Shown: one piece after another, positions 1-9,364 of the stretch | Layout: every line of letters starts with the position of its first letter | Numbering within the stretch: position 1 is the stretch's first letter | NCBI GenBank assembly: GCA_910592005.1 | Contig: CAJVPP010002262.1 | Coordinates: 1-15,578, forward strand | Direction: 5' to 3' | DNA from: Funneliformis mosseae | Taxonomy: Eukaryota; Glomeromycota; Glomeromycetes; Glomerales; Glomeraceae | DNA: 15,578 bases | The notes under the pieces: generated by a model | What the model saw: only the letters and a program-made list of their open reading frames with translations | What the model was told of the DNA's origin: nothing | Databases searched by the model: none | Program-made: the position numbers and the translations under genes

Positions 1-2060
1 AGAAATGCGAATAAATAAAAAAAGATACATATTTTGATAAGCAAATAATTTTGCATGCCTATATGAAGACACAACAAAAGATAATAGTAAATCAATTTAT
101 TAGATTCCTTTATTGAACTTTTGGTTTATTATAAACTCTATCTCGAATTACTTTTAAGAGAAAATATAAGATATTTATACAAAATAAATATTATGAAATA
201 AAATATAACAAATATAATGCAAATGATAAATAAAATAAATAAGATAAATTTAATAATCCTACTAAATAGATATAACTAACAAATATAATGACTATAATTA
301 ATCTATCAAATAGATCAATTATGAACACTTTGTTATATTGGTCCAATTTGTCTACTTCATCAATTATTAATCATTGTAATTATATAATTAATTAAGCGCA
401 ATTAAGGATTATAGCTTTATCACATTAATGATCTGTTGCTATAGCAAAATCTCATTCCTAAAATATTATTATTATTTTTCTTTATTTTAAAATGAAAAAA
501 TGTAAAAGTAAGAAATATGTTATAATATGTAATAGGTAGAAATGCATATTGTAGTAAAATGTAGGTATATAAAATTACATAGAAATATATTGAAATAGAG
601 GTAGAAAAGTTGTATAAAATAAGATATATTAGCATAGAAACTTAAGATTCAGTTATAAAGATAGATTACTAAAAATGATATCCCATTGAAGAAATTTGCA
701 ATATATTTAGTTTTGCAATAAATGCAATAATATAACTAAATGCTCATAAAGAATTACTAGATATTTATAATCAAAACATATTAATAAGTTACTACACTAA
801 ATCATAAACACTTTTATGTAGAAAGATAGAACTTATTATTTCTTTACTTATCAATACCATTCTATTTATAATATAACTTCTCTCATTTTTATCAGATTTT
901 TTAGACCTGTAAAATATAATGAAAAGAAAAGAAATAATTAAAGAAGAGTATTGAAAAGAGAGAAATTAATTAATAAAATAAAAATCAAAGCTTTGACCTG
1001 AGACCTATTATGTTAAGACATTCAAGTTTATATATATCTTATTCTTTCTTTCTTATTTCTTCATCAATTTTATCATCACTAACATTATCTGAAAAAAAAG
1101 ATAAACACAATTAGAAATATCTTAAATAAAAATAACTGGAAATAGGAAGGTCACTCTTCAAATATAGCTATACTAACACATCATTAATGAGACCTTTCTT
1201 GTGATTTTAAATGAAAATAATTTTATTTATAAGACATGTTGTAATCTTATTATACTTTAATAGTATAGATGATATCCTTTCTCTTAATAATATTAGACCA
1301 AAGATGATGATAACTAAGTAAGTATACTTATATAATAATACTGCTATTACCTTCTTTAGATATAGTAGTCTTTATTTAATTTCATAGTCTAAAACTTTTA
1401 CTTATTGACAACCTGGTTAATTTAAAATAAGAATGCTTAATAAATACAAAATTCATCAAAACTATTTATTTTTTTTTAAAAAATAAAAAATAAGAAACAG
1501 CAGTGAAAAAGTTTTTAAAAAAAGAAATTAAACTAGAAAATAATATAAGTGCTTGAGAAATAAAATTATATAAAAATAATTCAGTTATAAATATTTATGT
1601 TAAAATTCTAAATATAGTAATTATGATAAAATACAATAAAGTTAGCAATAACATATGCTTACAAATGAAGTATATTAATTTTTTTTAAAACTATTTATAA
1701 TAATTAATAATGATTCATAATATTATCTTCTTCTTTTTAAAATAATTTCAACCTATTTTAATTAATTTAATAAGTATTAAAAATTATCAAAAGTTTATCA
1801 AGTTCAGCTATTAAGAAGGAAAGGATTATGGATATGCTATTTAAGAAGTACATAAATTTTATGAATTTTATACCTTTTATTATTTAAAATATATAAGAAA
1901 TGCTGTGACTAAGATTTATGTTACTATTTCAAAAATATATTATAAACCTATGCATTTAAAACCTATAAGCTTTAACCAATCTTTTATTATACAAAATCTT
2001 GTGAATAAAATATGTATATACTTAATATAACTATCACTTTTTTATTTTTATTTTGCAGAA
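1..2060. other. A+T-rich stretch without a recognisable gene
   Basis: I see no supported gene in this stretch. It is dominated by A and T, with long A and T runs and only about three CpG dinucleotides. Open frames are short and made of Ile, Asn, Lys, Tyr and Leu. The longest, on the minus strand at 420-635, looks like a chance product of composition. A short frame near 1790-1890 (+) could be another scrap of a decayed gene, but nothing in it is recognisable. Splice-like signals near 2050 (T-rich tract then TTTTGCAG) suggest that the broken gene described next may have had an intron ending there. Confidence 0.6.
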
Positions 2061-2101
2061 ATTAATTAAATTAAATTTTATATTTTTTTATGTACAGTTT
2101 T

Positions 2102-2347
2102 ATGGTATTACCAAAAGGATACATTACAGATATGAATGGTATAGTCCCTATTGATGATTTGTTACATCTTTCACTTACTTGTTTAATTGAGTTTTCTCTT
2201 ATTTTAGATTAAGGTCAATATTATAATATATGCTAATACTTGAATACACTGATAAAGAAACTTCTAAAAGAAATTATTCAAATAGGACATCAAATTAAAG
2301 TTGACAAAACAACTTGTAAATACAATTTATTAATTATAAGGATTTAG
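2102..2347 (+). pseudogene. Possible coding relic of unknown family
   Basis: This 82-codon frame starts at an ATG and begins MVLPKGYITDMNGIVPIDDL. It is followed by a helical-looking stretch rich in Leu, Ile and Lys (LNTLIKKLLKEIIQIGHQIK). It is broken by two TAA codons, both where Gln would fit (LD-TAA-GQYY and IC-TAA-YLNT), and ends at TAG. The composition is more protein-like than the surroundings, and a T-rich tract ending in CAG lies 44 bases upstream. I do not recognise the family. A helical N-terminal domain of a Glomeromycotina kinase is a guess from position only. The overlapping +1 frame reads FYGITK at 2098-2115, a motif common in the small lobe of kinases of this group. The two readings compete and neither is secure. 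Confidence 0.25.
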
Positions 2348-2446
2348 TGATTTTATTTTAAGTGTACTTTTGTAATTTTTTATCTAACTCCTTTGATTTC
2401 CTTTTAAATTTTAATATCATTTATCTATTTGTTATTTTCATTCATA

Positions 2447-2532
2447 GCTTATTAGAAAGGAAATCCAAAGAATAGACCAAATATTCAACAAGTCTTAAAA
2501 AATTTAATAAAATCAAAATAATTAGTAAAAAG
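2447..2532 (+). pseudogene. Protein kinase C-lobe fragment (subdomain XI)
   Basis: The frame reads AY-TAG-KGNPKNRPNIQQVL followed by KNLIKSK-TAA-LVK. In tyrosine-kinase-like proteins, subdomain XI has Cys-Trp, a short turn, Pro, then Arg-Pro, and ends in a helix with Val and Leu. Here NPKNRPNIQQVLKNL fits that pattern, and the TAG sits exactly where the conserved Trp belongs. The preceding T-rich tract ends in TTCATTCATAG (2441-2447), a plausible 3' splice site, and GTAAGA at 2533 is a plausible donor, so this may have been one exon. No catalytic HRD or DFG motif is visible upstream. It is therefore a fragment, perhaps of the same ancestral kinase-Sel1 gene as the repeats at 3228-3950. Confidence 0.6.
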
Positions 2533-2688
2533 GTAAGAAGATTAACTATTTATAGTAATATAATAATCTTTAATACAAATGATAGTATAAAAGTAATAGA
2601 TTATAGAAAAAATTTATTTTTTTTAATAATGTTATCTCTATCATCGATCCTATTAAAATTATTGATAATATTTAAAATAAAGTATTAA

Positions 2689-2916
2689 AATGATGAATTC
2701 AATATAATAACTTATTTATTTTTGCTGAATCACATACAATTTGTAAATAATAGTAATTCTTCAATAGTCAGATTGTGTTTAACTTTAATAAAAAATTATT
2801 TAAAAAAATCTCAAGACAAAATATTCTCTAATCTTAGAACTATAATAGAAATCAAATATTCCTTAGAAAATCTAAATAAGGATATAAATGAATTAATATT
2901 ACAAAAATTAAATTGA
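2689..2916 (+). pseudogene. 75-codon open frame of unknown identity
   Basis: This is the longest stop-free plus-strand stretch in the first 6 kb. It begins just after TAA at 2686-2688 with NDEFNIITYLFLLNHIQF and ends at TGA with NLNKDINELILQKLN. No ATG opens it, so if real it is an internal or final exon. The predicted product is helical with no motif I recognise. It lies between a kinase C-lobe fragment and a Sel1 region, where a kinase-Sel1 protein would carry its linker, which is why I list it. Seventy-five codons without a stop is unusual at this base composition, but chance is not excluded. Confidence 0.3.
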
Positions 2917-3227
2917 AATAATTTTATCAATTTTATATTTCACATAATATCATCATTATTTCTGATTAAAAATAAAATCATATTAGTATTTATAAACAAT
3001 TATCATTAAAGTATTTATTAAACATAATATTTAATTAAAAGTATCAAGATTATTTTATGAACCCACTTGAATTTTTTTTAAAAATAAGATCAGTTGTAAT
3101 GAGATAAATCAAATGAAAATATTTGAATATTATTTAAAAAGATTTGATATATGATTAATATTAAGAAAATATTTATTCTAAAACTAATTTATATTTAAAC
3201 ATTAATAATCTCTTTCTTTTTTAAAAG

Positions 3228-3950
3228 ATATACTTGTATTTATTGAACAATATTTTTTGGGATTATTTTATTACAAAGGAATTAATAGTTAGGATTTTGA
3301 GAAGGTATTTATTGGATCCTAAAATCCTTGGATAATGAAAATCTTATAGCTTAATATATACTTGAGTATTTAAATAAACAAGGTATTAGAACATCTAAAA
3401 GTAAAAAGCAAATATTTAAATGATATATAAAATTAGTAGAAGATGAAAATATATGCAAATAATGTAATTTGAGATTATTATATAATAAAGATTTATTTAT
3501 AGTTACTCAAAACAAATATAAAATATTTAGATGATACTTATAAACAGCTGAAGAAGAGATTTTACCAGTTATTATAAATTCAATTTATACTATAATAAAG
3601 GAATAGATATAGTTACAGATGAAATAAAGGCTTTTAAATAATAAATAAAAATTTATGAATGAGAAAATGCTTTAAGATAATGTAAGATTAGAGTATTTTA
3701 TAAGAAATTAATATTGAAATAAAATGGAATAAAGCATTTGAATAGTATTTAAAATCTGCTGTAGATAAAAACAGAAATAGTTAATATAAAGTTAATCATA
3801 TTATTAAAATAGTAAAGGTAAAGTTATTAAAGAAAAGCATCAGCAGAGAATAAAATTTCTAAGATATAATTTGCAATTGGAATAAAGAAACATAATTTTG
3901 AGTCAATCATAAGATTTTAAAAGGCTAATGAAAATAAAGATAATGATTAA
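3228..3950 (+). pseudogene. Decayed Sel1-like (TPR-type) repeat region
   Basis: Sel1-like repeats are 36-44-residue helical hairpins used as protein-binding scaffolds. In this fungal group they often follow a kinase domain. About six degenerate units can be read across three frames. Recognisable blocks are QYFLGLFYYKGINS (3245 on), YILEYLNKQGIRTSKSKK (3355 on), CNLRLLYNKDLF (3463 on), GIDIVTDEIKAFK, NKAFE-TAG-YLKSAVDKNRN (3728-3781) and FAIGIKKHNFE (3870 on). They fit the usual A-Q-x-x-L-G-x-x-Y...G.....K-A-F-x-W-Y pattern. At least two frameshifts occur (near 3316, and between 3570 and 3630). Stops fall mainly at the conserved Gln and Trp of each unit. A pyrimidine tract ending TTTTAAAAG at 3227 is a plausible 3' splice site. 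The reading ends with TAA at 3948. The upstream kinase piece may belong to the same ancestral gene. Confidence 0.7.
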
Positions 3951-4770
3951 AGTTAAAAATTAACACATTTTTGTAAAAAAAAAAGTAACTATTTTAATAA
4001 ATTATTATAATAAAATATAATTTATAAAATAAAATCATTATTAAAACTTTATTTTAATCTTGTTAATTATAAATTTTTTCACAATCTTCTTTTTTATAAG
4101 TCTTATGAATTTTACAATTTAATTATAAGATATACCTTTATATTAAAATGAATGTACTTAGAAAATAATTTCATTATATAAATTTATTATAACTTATCTT
4201 TGATATATAATATTTTGATTAATTTATCAAATGTTATAAGTAATGCTATATTATGATATTTAAAGAATATTTAAAATATAAATTTCAATTTTTTTATGAA
4301 AGAATTAATTGATAGTTACAGAATAAAATTTTCAGATTGCTTTAAAAAGAATCATGATAAATTTAATTGATTCTGATTTTATGACTTTTGGTTTATTATG
4401 TATAATATTTTATAGATAATTTTTTAAGCATAAAATTAAAGGTTATAAGCAATTCAGTTTTTTGTAGTAATTATTTATATATAATAATTATAGATATATT
4501 ACTTGTTTACTAATTGTTCACCCATGATATTTCATACTGATATTTTACTTGATTCATTATCAAAATTAAATTTTTGTGAAAATATCAATAAGATGTAATT
4601 ACCATGATATATTAAATGAAAATCATATTGCAAAAAGTTTAATATATTTTTAATAAGATTAGTATATAAAAAGCATTTAAAAATATATATTATTACAAGC
4701 ATTATTTATAATTATAAATAAAAATAATTTAAGTAAAAGTTAACATTTTAAAAGTGACAATTATTAAACA
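3951..4770. other. A+T-rich spacer, no gene seen
   Basis: The stretch between the Sel1 relic and the minus-strand relic is almost pure A+T with frequent stops in all frames and no CpG that I could find. I see no gene, RNA or repeat that I can support here. Confidence 0.55.
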
Positions 4771-4984
4771 TTAGAGCTTTTTTTTACTACTATTATTGAA
4801 AGGTATATTAATTAGTAAATCTTGTAATTCAAGATTTGTAATTTGAAAAGTTTGTAATAGTTTCTTATTATAATCTTAAATTTGTTACACAGGTTTATAA
4901 ATTTCTTGATTAATATTTTGGACTTGATTTTGAGATTCTTAGTTTTTTATATTATAAGTAGAAATAAATTGTTATAAGGTGTTT
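4771..4984 (-). pseudogene. Possible Gln-rich coiled-coil relic
   Basis: Read on the minus strand, one frame gives about 70 codons ending at TAA (4771-4773), with blocks such as ESQNQVQNINQEIYKPV and DYNKKLLQTFQITNLELQDL. It contains nine CAA codons, far more than expected for this composition, in an amphipathic, coiled-coil-like pattern. Four TAA codons interrupt it, each among Gln-rich residues. I do not recognise a family. The frame would run divergently from the kinase relic starting at 4996. It could be a decayed coding exon or a chance run of TTG on the + strand. Confidence 0.3.
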
Positions 4985-4995
4985 ATTTTTTTAGG

Positions 4996-5660
4996 TTTAA
5001 ATACAAATGAAATTTATATTATAATGGAATATGTAAATGATGGTGATCTTTAGAATTACCTCAAGAATAATTTTGAAAGATTAACTTGAAAAGATAAAAT
5101 AAAATTAGAATTTTCAAATTGCAAATATATTAAATAAAATCTTGTAAATATTATTTTTATTTTATATTTGATAAATTCTGTAAAATTTATCAATAATACT
5201 TAACTTTAATTAGAATTCTAAAAATATAAATATTTATGAAGATAATGCTAAAATTACAGACTTTGGTATTTCAAAAGTTAAAAATTATTCTACAATGCAC
5301 ATTGAAGTATTTGGTAAAATCACCTATATTGAACTACAAATACTTGTAGATCAAAATTTTTAATACGTTAAACCTTCAGAAATTTATAGTTATGGTGGTG
5401 TATTGATATGAAAGATTTCTAGCAGTTATCCTCCATTTGTAAATAAATATAATAATAATCAGTACCTTACAATTGCCATAATTTGTCATGAAGCCATGAA
5501 GCTACTATACTGAAAATACCAAAAGATTATAAAAAGATTCTAAACAAAGTCCAATTATTAAAAAGTATTGAAAGATTTTTTGAAGATGTGCCTTGGAAAT
5601 GTTATTAAAGATGAATCAAATGAAAGTGAATATCTATTTAAAATATTAAATAGTTTATAA
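4996..5660 (+). pseudogene. Protein kinase relic, catalytic loop missing
   Basis: A broken member of the fungal tyrosine-kinase-like expansion. The first part (4996-5143) reads from the hinge: TNEIYIIMEYVNDGDL, TAG, NYLKNNFERLT, TGA, KDKIKL, matching the typical ...EYA.DG.L..YL.....L.W..K... of the family. A frameshift follows, then IANILNKIL. A 70-bp intron is plausible (GTAAAT at 5144 to TTAATTAG at 5213). The second part begins NSKNINIYEDNAKITDFGIS, with DFG at 5259-5267, then STMHIEVFGKITYIE (the APE region is altered) and EIYSYGGVLI-TGA-KISSSYPPF. After another frameshift come EATILKIPKDYKKIL and a short tail ending at TAA 5658. The HRD catalytic loop is absent between the two parts, and the expected CW...RP element is unrecognisable. 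It cannot make an active kinase. Confidence 0.85.
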
Positions 5661-5973
5661 TTTTATATCACGTATATTAACTGAATTTATTAATATAATA
5701 AAGAAAATATATATACAAACAATTTTGATCTGACTTACATAGTGACGATTCTATATAATTTGATACTTATGCGGGTTTATCTGATAAGTTTGTGCATATA
5801 TGTTTTGATATTACAAGCTTCATATTTATTAATTTGTATATTATATTTTAGTATAAATTATGTAAATTACTAGCTATACATATAACGTTATAGAATTTAA
5901 AAATAAATAATTTTAAAATAAAATGATATATGATATTTATAACTAATTTAATGATACAACAATCGATAGTCTA
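5661..5973. other. A+T-rich spacer, no gene seen
   Basis: No coding frame or RNA is visible here. A few isolated CpGs appear towards the right end, just before the change in composition described in the findings. Confidence 0.55.
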
Positions 5974-6013
5974 AAAATAAGCACCCCTTTTTTGTTATAG
6001 GGGTACTTATTTT
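5974..6013. repeat. Hairpin with 14-bp arms, possible transposon terminus
   Basis: AAAATAAGCACCCC (5974-5987) and GGGGTACTTATTTT (6000-6013) are reverse complements except for one base, separated by 12 bases. The structure stands at the left edge of the pogo transposase relic and exactly where base composition changes. Two terminal inverted repeats brought together by nested or abortive insertion would look like this. A terminator-like or purely structural hairpin is also possible. No matching arm was found on the right of the transposase, so its role as element end is inference. Confidence 0.45.
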
Positions 6014-6046
6014 CGGGTAGTTTAAAATAAAAAGTCTGAAATATTT

Positions 6047-6753
6047 TCTGAAATTCGCGTTGATCAAATTTTACTTCTCAAAAAAAATGTTAAACGTACA
6101 CGAAACTCATACTCTGTTAAACAAAAAAAAGAAGTGGTTCATTACGCAAAAGAATATGGTTAGAATGAAGCTGGTAGACACTTTAACCTTAATATGACCA
6201 TGGTAAGACGTTGAGTAAATGCTATCGCTTGCTGGATGAATGAAGTGAACAAAACAAGTAAGCACGTTAGTTCTGGCTGAAAAGCTTTTTTTTAGAAACA
6301 GAAGAAAAGCTGTATACGTGGATAATAGAACAAAGGAAACAAAGTTTTGCAGTTATCTATGGAACTATACGAAACAGGATGTTTGAATTTTAAAAGAACC
6401 GAAGCTGTTGGTTCTTTATGGTGATTTAATGGAAGAATTTAAAACGTCTCAGCGCTGCATTCATGGCTTTATGAAAAGGTATAAGCTTGCACTATGTAAA
6501 AGAACTAGAATATCCCAAAACTTCCTGACAAAACTCGAGAATAGTTAGAAAGTTTTTATAATTTCGGTACTAACTTAAGAATCAAAAAATGTTTTGAATT
6601 AAAAAACATTATTAACATGGACGAGACGCCCGTGTGGTTCGACATGGCCAGTATTTATACAGTTAACTTGAAAAAAGAGAGGACAGTTCATGTCCGAGCA
6701 ACTTGAAATGAGAAAAATCGATTTACCGTTGTTCTTACGATTGCTGCAAGTAT
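6047..6753 (+). pseudogene. Pogo/Tigger-type transposase, truncated
   Basis: Relic of a Tc1/mariner-superfamily (pogo/Tigger) transposase, which cuts and pastes DNA using an N-terminal helix-turn-helix and a DDE catalytic domain. The N-terminal psq/CENP-B-like part reads VKRTRNSYSVKQKKEVVHYA (from about 6090), then HFNLNMTMVRR-TGA-VNAI. The second DNA-binding part follows after a frameshift as EEKLYTWIIEQRKQSFAVIY and, after another, MEEFKTSQRCIHGFMKRYKL. The catalytic domain opens with NIINMDETPVWFDMA (6608 on), which supplies the first Asp, and NEKNRFTVVLTIAAS. It stops there at about 6753. The rest of the domain, including the second Asp and third acidic residue, is missing. Stops occur at 6161 (TAG), 6212 (TGA, at the conserved Trp), near 6278 and 6288, in the AT-TGA-NEKN segment and elsewhere. 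At least three frameshifts are present. It is dead. Confidence 0.9.
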
Positions 6754-7015
6754 TTTTTTCTTTCTGTTGTACAATAGAGTATATGGAAAATCGGGACGGT
6801 TCGATTCTGCATATAATAATAAAACGAATTCTGAAATTCGTACTGCGGTCATAATTGCATAATCACTAGTCCAGTTAATATATATCTAAACTACATAAAA
6901 TTAAAGAAATCATTTAAAACAATAATTTATTTTAGTCTAATGCATTTGTCCTTCAATAAAAATTTTTTAAATTGTGAATTAAATATAATAATTTGCGATA
7001 ACAAACGTCTATTCT

Positions 7016-7291
7016 AGTCTCGTGATTAGTACGAAAGAATTGTACCGTACAAAAAATTAAATAGAAAATTGGAAATTTTGCAATGCGATATATGTTTGAA
7101 AAGTAAGTTAGGAAGAGAGAAATTAATTGATAAAAATTTTGTCTAATATTCTTGAAATGCACAATTTGGTCATTCTATTTGATTGTTGATCTATGGCCAC
7201 GCACATTAGCAATTTCGATTTACGTTACCCGGCCCGGTCACTTTTAAATTTTAGCAAAAAAGTTTTCTATGTAAAAATTTATCACGAGACT
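7016..7291. repeat. Inverted repeat pair, AGTCTCGTGAT
   Basis: AGTCTCGTGAT (7016-7026) and its exact reverse complement ATCACGAGACT (7281-7291) bracket about 254 bases. The flanks agree only partly beyond the 11 bp. It may mark the ends of a small non-autonomous element, or be coincidence. Confidence 0.25.
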
Positions 7292-7420
7292 CGAGATACA
7301 ATAATAAAATTAGTTTCCTTCATTTTAAAAATTTTAAAAATTAGTAAAATATGTAAATTTTTACCATTTTAACATACCATAAGTCCATATATTATTTTTG
7401 AAGTTTGGCAACTAAGACTA

Positions 7421-7510
7421 CCCCTGCGTATCCTTTACAAAATGACCGGCAGCTAAGAATTAAAATATTTATCACGTGATTTCGTGACATTTCTTGAAGT
7501 TACGCAGGGG
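7421..7510. repeat. 90-bp inverted-repeat unit with central palindrome
   Basis: CCCCTGCGTA (7421-7430) and TACGCAGGGG (7501-7510) are perfect inverted repeats. The flanking AGACTA/AAATCT also partly matches. Between them lies the perfect palindrome ATCACGTGAT (7471-7480). The G+C-rich ends in A+T-rich surroundings suggest a miniature inverted-repeat transposon or a structured regulatory site. No obvious target duplication was identified. Confidence 0.4.
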
Positions 7511-8877
7511 AAATCTGAAATAAGACTCATTGTTTCCAAAAGAAATCGCTGGATATAACGCAGATAACAATGGCATAGTAAGGAATAATAAGATGAGGGA
7601 CGCTTTTTTTTAAAAAAAAAAAAAGCTATTGACGTCAGGTCAGGTAGGATAATTATTGTATATCGTTATATCTTTGTTAGAAGAAAGTAAATAACAAAAT
7701 ATATAAATGGATGCTATCTTATGATTACGGTAATATTTATTTTTTCTCTATCGGTTTTTAGGGAGAAGTTCGATTTCTCTATAAAAAACAAAGTGATCCA
7801 TATTGTTTCTAGAAGCCTTTTTTGTAATAAATAAAGATGAAGTATATCATAAATTCATGAATTAGTATCGTTTGGGGCTCTATTTATATTTTATTGTGAT
7901 GATAATACTTTAGTTTGGCAATTTATATTTAAAGATATAAATGAAATCTTTTATCGAGATAATCAGTTTAGTTTTGATAAATATGAAATATAATGGAAGT
8001 ACTGCATAAATGACTCTGATCGTCTCTGATCGTTTTACATTTACGGTATAATGCAAATGTTATATGTTGTGTAACATTGCGCACATATTTATTGAAATGT
8101 AAAATCATACTTCCCTTTATTATTCAAAATTTTTTTTTAAAAAAAAGAGCTTTGCTTTAATTGAAATAATGATTTGCAAAAGATATAAATTGCTTGAAAC
8201 TTTCATTTTCTTGTTAGGCTATTTGTTATTTAGGGTTGAGCCATTTACACCTGTAGGGCGTCTTTCTCATTCCTCTGTCCTTGTTGGAAATAAACTTTAT
8301 TTTTTTGGTGGATCGATAGGTGAAATTTGTTCAAACAAAGTATTTTATCTTGATTTATCTCGATCATATAATTTAGCTACTCCAACTTGGATTGACCTCA
8401 CGCAAAATTCTAAAATACCATTCAGAAGTTGCTGGGGAACTGTTTCGCTAAATGATAAGGAACAAATTATTTATTTGTTTGGTGGATTAACATTTAATAT
8501 TACAAACGATGATGTTTTTGCACCATGTGTTCATGCATTTAATTTAAATACCTTATCATGGACTGTACCTAATATCAAAGGAATTCCACCAGAAAGACGA
8601 AGAAATATACGAAGTGTTATCGATAATTCTGGAAAAATGTATATCTTTTCTGGTTCATCCACGGGTTCATCAACAACAAAATCTTTCAATGATATGGTTA
8701 TTTTAAATACTGTTTAATTATCTTGGGCAATCGATACATTCAATCTACCTAAGCCAAGATATGTTTATACAGCAACTTTACTGACTAATGGAGTTATTGT
8801 ATATATTGGGGGATGTTATTGCTGATATTAAAAAGATCATTCTTTACGATACAAATACATTAGCTTGGTCAGAAAAA

Positions 8878-8945
8878 GTATGTATTTATTCTAGCAAAAG
8901 TAATAATTTTTTAAATATAAATAATTGTTGTGCATTCATTTATAG
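8878..8945 (+). other. Intron 1 of the kelch gene
   Basis: GTATGT...TTTATAG, 68 bases, phase 0, joining SEK to IARTSSV. T-rich and in-frame stops inside support removal by splicing. Confidence 0.75.
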
Positions 8946-9000
8946 ATAGCGAGAACTTCAAGCGTAATAGAAAATCGTAAAGGACACACGGCAGTGTTAG

Positions 9001-9067
9001 GTATAAGTTTGTAATTTAACAGTTATGATTTATTTTTAAACAATTATTTATTTATTTGTTTTATTAG
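9001..9067 (+). other. Intron 2 of the kelch gene
   Basis: GTATAA...TTATTAG, 67 bases, phase 1. It splits an Ala codon so that HTAVL continues into ASSSKIIIYGG, restoring a kelch blade across the junction. Confidence 0.8.
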
Positions 9068-9283
9068 CCTCTAGTAGTAAAATAATTATTTATGGAGGTT
9101 CTAAAGTTCTTGTTGGCATAACTAATTATGCTCAAGTTTTTCCAGATATGTTTGTTTTAAATATGGAATCCGAGCAATTTGAATTTACTGTACCACCAGT
9201 TACATCAAATATTGGTAAAGTTCCACCATCACTGACATATCATACAGCTAACCTATTTGATAATTATATGATTATAGCTTTTG

Positions 9284-9364
9284 GTAAGTAAATTTTTATA
9301 TTGTACTATAATAATAATTTAAAGTTAAATTATTAATTTGTAATAAATTCTAATTTTATAATAG
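9284..9364 (+). other. Intron 3 of the kelch gene
   Basis: GTAAGT...ATAATAG, 81 bases, phase 1. It splits a Gly codon, giving MIIAFGNITQPKSA across the junction. This is the clearest intron in the window. Confidence 0.85.

Larger units (their letters stand above)
6754..8168. other. Intergenic region with several inverted repeats
   Basis: No gene is supported. The minus-strand frame at 6953-7162 is Phe/Ile/Tyr-rich and lacks any motif, so I leave it out. The region has normal CpG density and contains short repeat structures listed separately. It also has a perfect TGACGTCA palindrome (7630-7637, the sequence bound by ATF/CREB-type bZIP factors), an A+T box ATATATAAATGG near 7698, and a perfect tandem pair CTCTGATCGT (8014-8033). 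These lie 130-540 bases upstream of the kelch gene and could include its promoter, but nothing ties them to it. Confidence 0.5.

Noticed and set aside
420..635. Minus-strand 71-codon frame
   Set aside because: Composed almost only of Ile, Tyr, Leu, Phe, Asn and Lys, as expected from A+T composition, with no motif and no splice context.
980..1030. tRNA-like GACCTGAGACC segment
   Set aside because: No cloverleaf can be drawn. The arms do not pair and there is no T-arm consensus nearby.
1141..1200. Imperfect inverted repeat AGGAAGGTC/GACCTTTCT
   Set aside because: Only nine bases with a mismatch and a loop of about 40; not distinguishable from chance.
2098..2115. FYGITK as proof of a kinase N-lobe
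   Set aside because: The motif is typical of this family, but the frame closes after about 12 further codons and the space to the C-lobe piece at 2447 is too short for a kinase. Kept only as a competing reading.
3228..5660. A reassigned genetic code (TAA/TAG as Gln, TGA as Trp)
   Set aside because: It would open long parts of these frames and is tempting. However, frameshifts are also present, TAG and TAA also replace Trp, one TGA sits at a conserved Gly, CAA/CAG remain at other Gln positions, and the kelch gene and the pogo relic use TGG for Trp. Pseudogene decay by C-to-T change explains the data better.
6953..7162. Minus-strand 69-codon frame
   Set aside because: Hydrophobic/aromatic composition without motif, overlaps one arm of an inverted-repeat pair, and no sign of a gene around it.
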